This document shows, piece after piece, positions 1 through 5,323 of a DNA stretch of 40,890 bases (the stretch's first letter is position 1; every line of letters starts with the position of its first letter). The DNA is from a virus, in the IMG/VR virus record IMGVR_UViG_3300011116_000528, positions 1 to 40,890 of that record, one strand, 5' to 3'. The notes below the pieces were generated by a model that did no database searches, was not told the origin of the DNA, and saw nothing but the letters and a program-made list of their open reading frames with translations. Made by a program: the position numbers and the translations under genes.

Positions 1-83
1 CTGAGCTCGCGGTTTTGGATAACAAGCTGCACGTCTTGTATTTTCTCTTCCACGCGGTTTGCAATCATTGGTAAATTGTTCAT
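1..83 (-). CDS. Partial second copy of the replication-partner gene (N-terminus only)
   Basis: These bases encode the first 27 residues of the protein annotated at 40053-40787, starting with MNNLPMIA and cut by the window edge. The copy differs from the one at the other end at five bases and changes Tyr9 to Asn. It exists because the window wraps past one genome length; in the real circular molecule there is one gene, lying 15 bases downstream of the initiator gene at 99-1061. It should not be counted as a separate gene. Confidence 0.85.
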   Translation of the reverse strand, partial: MNNLPMIANRVEEKIQDVQLVIQNREL

Positions 84-186
84 AATTGGTTGGTTTTATT
101 AATCTTGAAACTTTGCCATGCGTTCTGCAAGCAACTCCTGAATCCTGTCATTATACGCTTTGTCCTTCGCCGCTGGGCTTGTCGTT
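1..186. repeat. Left copy of the terminal direct repeat (wraps to 40705-40890)
   Basis: Bases 1-186 match 40705-40890 with mismatches only at positions 6, 15, 18, 59 and 60; from 61 on the match is exact to the window end. Such an overlap is the usual mark of a circular or circularly permuted phage contig. The mismatches sit in coding sequence, which fits population variation between related phages better than a fixed terminal repeat, although the latter cannot be excluded. Confidence 0.9.
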
Positions 187-1061
187 TGGTACGCGGTAAA
201 TATCTTTGAGGCTTGGGAGTATAAATTTGATATGGTGAAATTTGCCCTCAGCCATTTGTCATTCAATGACCACGCGGCTTGGATAAACACCTTCAATGCC
301 TCAATGCTATTGCCCTGCTTATCTATTTTGTCAATGTAACGCATGAGGTTTCCCATTTGCCCCGCGTCTTTTGGCATCATTATGTAATGTCCGTTCTGGT
401 CGGTTGGGTATGCTGCACCAGATAACGATTCAAAGGTTTGGCAAAACACGGAAAAGGCGGCGTACGTGGGGGAGGGTTGGCGGTCGGCTCGGGGTTCATT
501 TTCTTTTTCTTTTTTTCGCCTGCTTTTTTCTTTTTCTTTTTCAACAAGGGAAACAATAGTAAACGGGTTTACTTTGGGGCTTTGGACATTTGGATAATCA
601 TTTGTTTCAACTTTTGTAAAGTGCGAAAATTCCGAAGGATTTTCAATACTTTGTTCAAAGTCTATATTTGTTATAATCTTTCTTTGTTCTAAGTCTTTAT
701 TTATTAGTGCCGACTTTTCCCGTGTCGGTTTTTCTCCGTTGCGGATTTTTACCGTGTCGGCTTTTTTACCACTCGGTGTAAAATTCAGGGTATAATCGTA
801 ACTATCAAATTTACCCGTTTCCCTTCTTTGTTCCCGATGAAGGTAACCCGTTGTCAAAAGTTCTTCAATGTATTTTCTCAATGTATCCTTTGTGTATCCA
901 AGTTCCTTTGCCATTGCGCCTTGATAAAATTTCCAATCGTCTGGCATGGAAGCCATGTAACAGAAAATGAAACGGGCACGGTCGCTCAGGCTTTTGTTTC
1001 GGATAATGTCATTGGGGATAATGGTAAAATTATCCTTGATTTTGTTATTTAACTTATTCAT
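99..1061 (-). CDS. Winged-helix replication initiator-like protein
   Basis: This 320-residue protein probably binds the phage origin and starts replication. Residues 10-95 resemble the winged helix-turn-helix of phage and plasmid initiators: a short lead-in ending IPNDII, then LSDRARFIF, a helix pair with AKELGYTKDTLRKYIEEL, and a wing with YLHREQRR. A charged, low-complexity linker rich in Arg, Lys and Glu follows around 170-195, and a helical C-terminal domain (about 200-310) may recruit a partner, as in DnaD/DnaT-like organisers. Its 5' leader carries the kissing-loop RNA at 1072-1168. The next gene (40053-40787, across the junction) starts 15 bases after its stop, so the two are likely co-expressed. 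A general transcription factor role is possible but less likely given the absence of any other initiator. Confidence 0.7.
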   Translation of the reverse strand: MNKLNNKIKDNFTIIPNDIIRNKSLSDRARFIFCYMASMPDDWKFYQGAMAKELGYTKDTLRKYIEELLTTGYLHREQRRETGKFDSYDYTLNFTPSGKKADTVKIRNGEKPTREKSALINKDLEQRKIITNIDFEQSIENPSEFSHFTKVETNDYPNVQSPKVNPFTIVSLVEKEKEKSRRKKEKENEPRADRQPSPTYAAFSVFCQTFESLSGAAYPTDQNGHYIMMPKDAGQMGNLMRYIDKIDKQGNSIEALKVFIQAAWSLNDKWLRANFTISNLYSQASKIFTAYQTTSPAAKDKAYNDRIQELLAERMAKFQD

Positions 1062-1071
1062 AAAAATGTAT

Positions 1072-1168
1072 AAAAAAACCCAGCAGGTGCAAGGCTACTG
1101 GGTTAGTTGAAACAATGCGGATATTGTCCCGAAGTTCTTTTGAATGACTTGCACCTCGTTCAAAAGAA
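1072..1168 (-). ncRNA. Kissing-loop leader RNA, copy 1, before the initiator gene
   Basis: Read on the minus strand, the leader has three hairpins. Hairpin 1 is a perfect 10-bp stem (1159-1168 with 1135-1144) with a 14-nt loop. Hairpin 2 is ACAAT/ATTGT (1112-1116, 1123-1127). Hairpin 3 pairs 1098-1104 with 1077-1083 and is followed by seven U, as an intrinsic terminator, ten bases before the ATG at 1061. Nine loop bases of hairpin 3 (1085-1093, AGGTGCAAG on the plus strand) are exactly complementary to loop bases of hairpin 1 (1148-1156). The same plan with different loop sequences occurs at 2863-2957. It may be an attenuator of the initiator gene or a short stand-alone RNA; the function is inferred. 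Confidence 0.65.
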
Positions 1169-1172
1169 TGAT

Positions 1173-1180
1173 TAAAGATA
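1173..1180 (-). promoter_or_regulatory. Promoter -7 box of leader RNA copy 1
   Basis: The minus strand reads TATCTTTA, one base from the Bacteroidota -7 consensus TAnnTTTG. It ends five bases before the first hairpin of the leader RNA, so a transcript would begin with that hairpin. The second leader copy has the same box in the same place with a perfect match (2965-2972). Confidence 0.5.
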
Positions 1181-1191
1181 AGGAAAAAAGT

Positions 1192-1620
1192 TTATTTATT
1201 TTTAGATTTTGGTATTTTATACCGAAAAAAAGAGTCAATATTAAAAATTAATCTTTTCTTATCTCCTCCTGTAATAAATTTTTTATCGTCGCCTAATGCT
1301 TCTAAAGTGAACATATTTTGATAAAACATATTTCTTTCTCCTTTCAAATCTATTTCGGGTTCAATTATTAATAAAAATGGAATCATTCCTGTAAGTCTTG
1401 CAATTTTCAATCTAAAGTTAAATTGATAAGGAGGTAAGCCATGACCATCAAATGGAGGCGCCTTAAATCTTTGTTGATGTTTAATTTCCCAAATATAAAT
1501 TTTACCATCTTTTTTATCCACACTTACTAAATCAATTTGACCAAATTGATGTTTACAATCTTTTAAAATCTGGCGAACAATTGCTTCTCCGTCAAAACCT
1601 TGTTTAAACTTATCGTCCAT
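1192..1620 (-). CDS. Putative PD-(D/E)XK nuclease, overlapping the methylase gene
   Basis: This 142-residue protein has the core of a PD-(D/E)XK nuclease: Glu12 in GEAIVRQIL, Asp30 in GQIDLVS, and the Glu45-Ile-Lys47 triad in IWEIKHQ, spaced as in restriction-like and VRR/Mrr-like folds. It probably cuts or nicks DNA. An alternative start at 1647 would add nine residues; 1620 is preferred because it gives a short 11-base overlap with the end of the ParB-methylase gene, typical of translational coupling. The arrangement suggests a methylase-nuclease pair, either a small restriction-modification-like system or a recombination or packaging nuclease. No specificity domain is visible, and the family cannot be named more closely. 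Confidence 0.55.
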   Translation of the reverse strand: MDDKFKQGFDGEAIVRQILKDCKHQFGQIDLVSVDKKDGKIYIWEIKHQQRFKAPPFDGHGLPPYQFNFRLKIARLTGMIPFLLIIEPEIDLKGERNMFYQNMFTLEALGDDKKFITGGDKKRLIFNIDSFFRYKIPKSKNK

Positions 1621-2857
1621 TGGGTAAATATTTTTCTTGTAATTCAATACCGTATGAATTACGGTTTATATTTTTGGCGGCTTTACAAGTACTGAAACTT
1701 CCAGCAAAAGGATCTAAAATATAATCACCTTCATTACTTGATTTTTTAATCAAATATTCTAATATATCCAAAGGCTTTTCGGTTGGGTGAGTTAAATTAT
1801 TTGGAGCAACTCGATTAAATCTTAAAATATCCCTATCTCTATTTCCGTTTAAATCTTTCCATGTTTCATTATACCCAAACAAAACAATGTCATAAGACCT
1901 GCCGTATGTTTTTAAGTCACCCATACCGATAACTTCCCTGTCCCAAATCAATATATTTTTAAGTTTAAAATACTTATTGAAAACTGGCTTTATTTTTTCC
2001 AGTTCGTTTGGATTCCCAAAAATATAAATGTGCGCATCGTCTTTTAAATGCTTTTTTGAAGCCTCGAATACTTTATCTAAAACAATCAAAGTATCTTCTA
2101 TTTTATCATTATCTATTTTGTCCCATTTGTTATCATAATCGAAACCGCTTTTAAAATCCATGCCATAAGGAGGGTCGCTTAAAAATAAACTTATTGGTTC
2201 AAATACATTATTATTTAAAATGTCAATGCTATTTCCAATAATAAACTTTGCCTTGTATTTTTCATCATGCAAAATCTCTTTATTAAATTCTTTTTTCTTT
2301 TCGATAAAATTAATTTCCTTCTCCTCCTTCTTAATTTCCTTAAATGCCTCGTTAATGCTTATTTGCCCAGTGCTTACCTTTGCCTTGATTTCAGGAGAGG
2401 CAAAGGCTTCAATCTTCTTTACCTTGCTTATCGTATCATGTCCGACGTTTGCAATTTTTGCAATTTCCTGCCGTGTTTCAATTTTTTGTTCAGCTGATTT
2501 CAGCGGAACAAAATCAGGTTTTCTTATTTGATTTTCCTTTGCCTTCGCCTTAAACACGTCTTCAAGTTGCAAGGCTAAAACGCTTCGTTGGTAATTGTTT
2601 AAATTCCTTCTCCCGAATTGGTTATTAATCATCCATTCCTTTACCGCGTTCATGTCGGCAAATTCCTTTTCCACGGTTTCAAAATCAATGTCGTACTCCG
2701 TTGCAATCCTGTACCTGTTGTGTCCATCAACCAAAATGCCGTTCCACGTCACCAATGGGTCGCGGATTCCCTCCTCCAGAATGTTACGTTCCAGTTGCTT
2801 AAATTCCTCACTTGTTAACGGTGGGATTAAGACTTCAAGTTCTTTTAATATTTGCAT
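1610..2857 (-). CDS. ParB-domain/DNA adenine-type methyltransferase fusion
   Basis: The 415-residue protein joins a ParB N-terminal-like domain (residues 1-110, key motif LVDGHNRYRIA at 42-52), a helix-turn-helix segment (about 128-148, EIAKIANVGHDTISK) and a beta-class DNA methyltransferase. Catalytic motif IV is SDPPYG (227-232) and the AdoMet-binding motif DPFAGSFST (382-390) comes after it, the beta-class order, with HPTEKP between. It probably methylates adenine N6 or cytosine N4 in phage or host DNA. The ATG at 2857 is chosen because it begins the ParB domain; an upstream start at 2923 would have to be translated through the leader RNA hairpin. The next gene, a PD-(D/E)XK nuclease, overlaps its end. 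Confidence 0.85.
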   Translation of the reverse strand: MQILKELEVLIPPLTSEEFKQLERNILEEGIRDPLVTWNGILVDGHNRYRIATEYDIDFETVEKEFADMNAVKEWMINNQFGRRNLNNYQRSVLALQLEDVFKAKAKENQIRKPDFVPLKSAEQKIETRQEIAKIANVGHDTISKVKKIEAFASPEIKAKVSTGQISINEAFKEIKKEEKEINFIEKKKEFNKEILHDEKYKAKFIIGNSIDILNNNVFEPISLFLSDPPYGMDFKSGFDYDNKWDKIDNDKIEDTLIVLDKVFEASKKHLKDDAHIYIFGNPNELEKIKPVFNKYFKLKNILIWDREVIGMGDLKTYGRSYDIVLFGYNETWKDLNGNRDRDILRFNRVAPNNLTHPTEKPLDILEYLIKKSSNEGDYILDPFAGSFSTCKAAKNINRNSYGIELQEKYLPNGR

Positions 2858-2862
2858 GATGT

Positions 2863-2957
2863 AAAAAAAAATGCCAACGAGTAGCAGTTCGTTGGCAAAG
2901 GTTAGAACAATGGTTTGTTCCAATTTCCTTTTGAATACCTGCTACGCCATTCAAAAG
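2863..2957 (-). ncRNA. Kissing-loop leader RNA, copy 2, before the ParB-methylase gene
   Basis: On the minus strand hairpin 1 pairs 2949-2957 with 2928-2936 (9 bp, 12-nt loop), hairpin 2 is GAACAA/TTGTTC (2915-2920 with 2905-2910, 4-nt loop), and hairpin 3 pairs 2889-2897 with 2872-2880 (9 bp, 8-nt loop) and runs straight into nine U, ending five bases before the start codon at 2857. Seven of the eight hairpin-3 loop bases (GTAGCAG, 2881-2887, plus strand) are complementary to hairpin-1 loop bases 2939-2945. Stem 3 and both loops differ wholly from copy 1 while keeping all pairings; the short GGTTAG and GAACAATG blocks are shared. This supports a selected RNA structure. Confidence 0.7.
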
Positions 2958-2964
2958 AATAATA

Positions 2965-2972
2965 CAAAGATA
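2965..2972 (-). promoter_or_regulatory. Promoter -7 box of leader RNA copy 2
   Basis: The minus strand reads TATCTTTG, a full match to the Bacteroidota TAnnTTTG box. It lies between the stop of the 42-residue gene at 2984 and the first leader hairpin, seven bases before that hairpin begins. The ParB-methylase gene is therefore likely to have its own promoter in addition to read-through from upstream. Confidence 0.6.
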
Positions 2973-2983
2973 ATAAATAAATT

Positions 2984-3112
2984 TTACTTTCCCCTCTTTT
3001 TTTTCCACCCTGGATTCCCCAGTGCGCTTTGCATTTCCATGTATTTTACAATGGCTGGCGGAGTTATGTATGTCAAAACCTTGTCCAAGGCTGCTTTGAT
3101 GAAGTTTGCCAT
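2984..3112 (-). CDS. Small unknown protein, 42 residues
   Basis: A short open frame begins MANFIKAALDKV and ends in a basic tail (WKKKRGK). It starts four bases after the stop of the gene at 3116-3379 and ends just before the promoter of leader RNA copy 2, so it fills the gap exactly and is in the same transcription unit. No domain is recognised. The sequence around VLTYITPPAIVKYMEM looks amphipathic. The tight packing is the main reason to believe it. Confidence 0.5.
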   Translation of the reverse strand: MANFIKAALDKVLTYITPPAIVKYMEMQSALGNPGWKKKRGK

Positions 3113-3115
3113 TTA

Positions 3116-3379
3116 CTAATTTTTTGTTAGGTATTTTAATTTTTTCGCAATTTTAATAATTTCTTCATTAGACATATTGAGCCATTCAATTCCAAATGCT
3201 AAATGTTCTGCATTATCAAAATGCAAATTACTTCTAACTTTTATTTCTCCTTCATCATTATCTAAAGAAATTGAAATATCGTTTAAGTCAATAAATTCAT
3301 AATCGCCTGGCATGACTTCATGAAAAATTAAGCATATTTCATACACCTTTAATCTTAATATAATAAATTCATTAATCAT
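3116..3379 (-). CDS. Unknown acidic protein, 87 residues
   Basis: The protein begins MINEFIILRLK and is not recognised. It looks like an alpha/beta fold with an acidic middle (SLDNDEGEIKV) and a helical end (NEEIIKIAKKL). It starts five bases after the stop of the SAM methyltransferase gene (3385) and precedes the 42-residue gene by three bases, so all are likely co-transcribed from the promoter at 4199-4207. Confidence 0.6.
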   Translation of the reverse strand: MINEFIILRLKVYEICLIFHEVMPGDYEFIDLNDISISLDNDEGEIKVRSNLHFDNAEHLAFGIEWLNMSNEEIIKIAKKLKYLTKN

Positions 3380-3384
3380 TTCCT

Positions 3385-3966
3385 TTAGTTTTTTCCCTCC
3401 CGTTTAACGAACAACAATCCCCACGGCGTTACCTCCGTTGTTTCCCTCAGCAAGTCAAAACCGTGGCGATGAAACAAGGCAACCCATTGTTCCTTTTGCT
3501 TCAGGTTAATATGCCCCCATTCAATGTCGAACGCTGGATCAACTGAGGCATAAGGCGTGGAGGTAAAATAAAAGTACTTTTTACAAACTTGAGACAAAAT
3601 AGGCATAACTTGTTCTATTTCTTTGTCGGTCATGTGTTCAAATACCTCAGTCGAATAAATGGCATCGTAACTGCCTATCAATATTAATTCTCCATAAGCC
3701 AATATATAATTCATTGGCCAAATCCCCTTGCTTATCGCAAATTCCCTTTCATACGGGTTAATGTCGTAACCAATATGGTCTAAGCCAACGCGCTGACACG
3801 CGGATAAAAAGAATCCAAGCCCTGAGCCGAATTCAAAAACACTTTCGCAGCCCAAACTTTGTAAAACCCTTGCGCCGTTGGTATGCAAGTTAACCAGGGC
3901 TTCATAATCCGTGGTGGTAAAACCAAGCTCAACGGATTTGTCGAAGAAAAATTTGTTATCAATCAT
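3385..3966 (-). CDS. SAM-dependent methyltransferase, class I
   Basis: This 193-residue protein has the class I methyltransferase fold: motif I FEFGSGLGFF (44-53), an acidic end of strand 2 in GYDINPYE (66-73), and the motif-IV region YDAIYSTEVFEHM, typical of the Methyltransf_23 type of small-molecule or sugar methylases. There is no DPPY motif, so it is not a DNA methylase of the usual types. The substrate is unknown; a glycosyltransferase lies across the divergent promoter (5320-6324), and the two could modify the same glycan, but this is inference. It is the second gene of the leftward unit. Confidence 0.75.
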   Translation of the reverse strand: MIDNKFFFDKSVELGFTTTDYEALVNLHTNGARVLQSLGCESVFEFGSGLGFFLSACQRVGLDHIGYDINPYEREFAISKGIWPMNYILAYGELILIGSYDAIYSTEVFEHMTDKEIEQVMPILSQVCKKYFYFTSTPYASVDPAFDIEWGHINLKQKEQWVALFHRHGFDLLRETTEVTPWGLLFVKREGKN

Positions 3967-3981
3967 TTGTTAAACATTAAA

Positions 3982-4134
3982 TTATTTTCCTAAAAGTTCT
4001 TTATAATAATAATTTATTGCTTCTTGTTTTGTAAAAGGAGGCAATTTATCTGCTTCTTTTTTAATTTGATACTCTGATTTGTCAGTTGAACCAAAAATAA
4101 AGGCAGTTAGTAATATTAAAATAATTAGTTCCAT
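3982..4134 (-). CDS. Small membrane or exported peptide, 50 residues
   Basis: This short frame opens with a hydrophobic segment (MELIILILLTAFIFGS), followed by a charged, soluble tail ending YYYKELLGK. It is the first gene of the leftward unit, with its ATG about 58 bases from the predicted transcription start. The N-terminus could be a membrane anchor or signal peptide. First position in an early operon and a membrane segment suggest action at the host envelope, for example superinfection interference, but there is no direct evidence. Confidence 0.55.
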   Translation of the reverse strand: MELIILILLTAFIFGSTDKSEYQIKKEADKLPPFTKQEAINYYYKELLGK

Positions 4135-4150
4135 GTTTTTATCATTTTGT

Positions 4151-4191
4151 TGACGTCACCGAAATGGTAACCATGTTCCTGAGGGCAGGAA
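4151..4191. promoter_or_regulatory. Three clustered palindromes in the divergent control region
   Basis: Within 41 bases lie TGACGTCA (4151-4158), ATGGT-A-ACCAT (4164-4174) and a 6-bp hairpin TTCCTG/CAGGAA with a 4-base loop (4176-4191). They sit between the two divergent promoters and inside the predicted 5' leader of the leftward transcript. They could be operator sites for a dimeric regulator, RNA hairpins of the leader, or part of an origin; the sequence alone does not decide. Confidence 0.45.
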
Positions 4192-4198
4192 GAAGGTT

Positions 4199-4207
4199 GC
4201 AAAGTTA
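4199..4207 (-). promoter_or_regulatory. Leftward promoter, Bacteroidota -7 box
   Basis: The minus strand reads TAACTTTGC, a full match to TAnnTTTG(C). It is placed to start the leftward unit about 58-65 bases before the ATG at 4134, so the transcript would open with the hairpin at 4176-4191. Confidence 0.65.
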
Positions 4208-4255
4208 CAAATATATTCTTAAAAAATATTTTAAATTTAATAACAAATAAATTAT

Positions 4256-4264
4256 TATCTTTGC
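4256..4264 (+). promoter_or_regulatory. Rightward promoter, Bacteroidota -7 box
   Basis: The plus strand reads TATCTTTGC, a full match to TAnnTTTG(C), in an AT-rich stretch 18 bases before the ATG at 4282. It is the only clear box seen before the 27-kb rightward block. It also shows that a TTG start at 4261 would lie within the promoter, so the ATG at 4282 is preferred. Confidence 0.65.
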
Positions 4265-4281
4265 AGAAAGAAAATAAGATT

Positions 4282-4527
4282 ATGATAACCGAAAAGATAA
4301 CCGAGGTTGAGCAAATAAAGGATTTGTTTGTGTATTTAAAGGCAAATACAAAAAGACCCGTTAAATATTTGCTTGAATTAACTGGCTTTATAAATGCTGG
4401 TGGTAAAGATCGTTTGTTAGAAATAATTAAATTATCGAATATACCTGATAATAAAAAGGTTGGTCTTAAGAAGAAAACTTTGCAATTAGCAAACCTTTAT
4501 GATAATTATTTAAAACAAATACAATGA
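4282..4527 (+). CDS. Unknown basic helical protein, 81 residues
   Basis: The first gene of the rightward block begins MITEKITEVEQIKDLF and appears mostly helical and Lys-rich, with no recognised domain. Its stop overlaps the ssb start by four bases (ATGA), which argues for translational coupling and a role near DNA replication or late gene control. The predicted leader is only about ten bases long. Confidence 0.6.
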   Translation: MITEKITEVEQIKDLFVYLKANTKRPVKYLLELTGFINAGGKDRLLEIIKLSNIPDNKKVGLKKKTLQLANLYDNYLKQIQ

Positions 4528-4937
4528 TAAAATTAATAATCGCAGGTCGCATTGGTCAGGATGCTGAAATCAAGTCAGTTGGCGATACAACCGTTTGCTC
4601 TTTCTCGGTGGCACACACGGAAAAGACGTTTGGTAATAATCCCACGGAAAAGACGGTTTGGGTGACGTGTTCAATGTGGGGTGAGCGTGGTTCAAAACTT
4701 GCACCGCACTTGCTAAAAGGTACTTATATAGTCGTGGAAGGAACAGGCGGAGTGAATGCGTACATGAAAAATGGAGAACCCACGGGGATTATTCGGTGTA
4801 TGGTAAATAACATTGAGTTTGGAGGCAAGGCAACGGCTGGGGAGAACACGTCTGGCGGTTATGTTAATCCATTGACGAATCCAGTTGCACAGGAATTAAA
4901 AAAAGAATTAAACGCCGACGAACCATTCCCATTTTAA
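4524..4937 (+). CDS. ssb: Single-stranded DNA-binding protein
   Basis: The 137-residue protein is a bacterial-type SSB: an OB fold beginning IAGRIGQDAEI, the conserved WVTCSMWGERG core around 49-60, then a short Gly/Asn-rich linker and the acidic C-terminal tip DEPFPF, which in SSBs docks partner proteins. It coats single-stranded DNA during phage replication and recombination. It is somewhat shorter than cellular SSBs because the linker is reduced. The start overlaps the preceding gene by four bases. Confidence 0.92.
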   Translation: MIKLIIAGRIGQDAEIKSVGDTTVCSFSVAHTEKTFGNNPTEKTVWVTCSMWGERGSKLAPHLLKGTYIVVEGTGGVNAYMKNGEPTGIIRCMVNNIEFGGKATAGENTSGGYVNPLTNPVAQELKKELNADEPFPF

Positions 4938-4938
4938 T

Positions 4939-5163
4939 ATGACACCTGAGTATCAAAAGCAGTATCGGGAAAATATGACCGAGTATCAAAAGCAAAAGTT
5001 AAGGGAATATTTTAGGCTTTATCACCAGAATCAATCGCCTGAGAAAAAGGCTGAAAAAAAACTAAGAAATCAAGCGTGGTATCAAGCAAACAAAGAGAGG
5101 GTGAATAAATACCAAATGGAACGTTATTACAGGTTAAAAGAAAAGAAAAATGAATGTGAATAA
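4939..5163 (+). CDS. Tyr/Lys/Gln-rich repeat protein, 74 residues (paralogue of 35768 and 36018 genes)
   Basis: This very basic, helical protein has repeated Tyr-x-x-Asn-x-Glu and YRxxMTxxYQKQ units (YRENMTEYQKQK, YQANKERVNKYQ). Two leftward genes at 35768-36025 and 36018-36269 share the composition and the YYxxN(K/H)E(A/D)...K pattern. Proteins of this kind occur beside HNH endonucleases and in many phages, but no nuclease motif is present here. It may bind nucleic acid through its basic helices. It follows ssb by one base and overlaps the next gene by 14. Confidence 0.55.
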   Translation: MTPEYQKQYRENMTEYQKQKLREYFRLYHQNQSPEKKAEKKLRNQAWYQANKERVNKYQMERYYRLKEKKNECE

Positions 5164-5323
5164 ACAAACGCCTGCCGTGTTTTCGGTAAGCTATCGGGAC
5201 GAAAAAATAAGAAAGAAGTTGCTTGATTTGCAATTTCAACTTTGGAAGGAAACGAATGTCAAACACTCGATGGAGGAAGTATTAAACCTTTTATTGGACA
5301 CATACCAAAAGAATCACAAATGA
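5150..5323 (+). CDS. Ribbon-helix-helix-like small protein, 57 residues
   Basis: The short frame begins MNVNKQTPAVFSVSYRD. Its layout, a short beta strand (VFSVSY) followed by two helices (EKIRKKLLDLQFQL and SMEEVLNLLLDTY), resembles a ribbon-helix-helix DNA-binding protein, so it may be a small regulator. The stop overlaps the ATG of the glycosyltransferase (ATGA at 5320-5323), and the start lies 14 bases inside the previous gene. The fold assignment is an inference from pattern only. Confidence 0.55.
   Translation: MNVNKQTPAVFSVSYRDEKIRKKLLDLQFQLWKETNVKHSMEEVLNLLLDTYQKNHK

Noticed and set aside
371-692. Plus-strand frames with long Phe runs
   Set aside because: They are antisense to the Lys/Glu-rich linker of the initiator gene; the Phe runs are the complement of Lys and Glu codons.
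1192-1647. Nuclease start at 1647
   Set aside because: The extra nine residues lie within the methylase gene end and look non-conserved in character; the 1620 ATG gives a short overlap.
1072-2972. Known purine riboswitch
   Set aside because: That class also has kissing loops, but they sit on a three-way junction with a conserved core. Here the hairpins are in series, end in a terminator and lack the core sequence.
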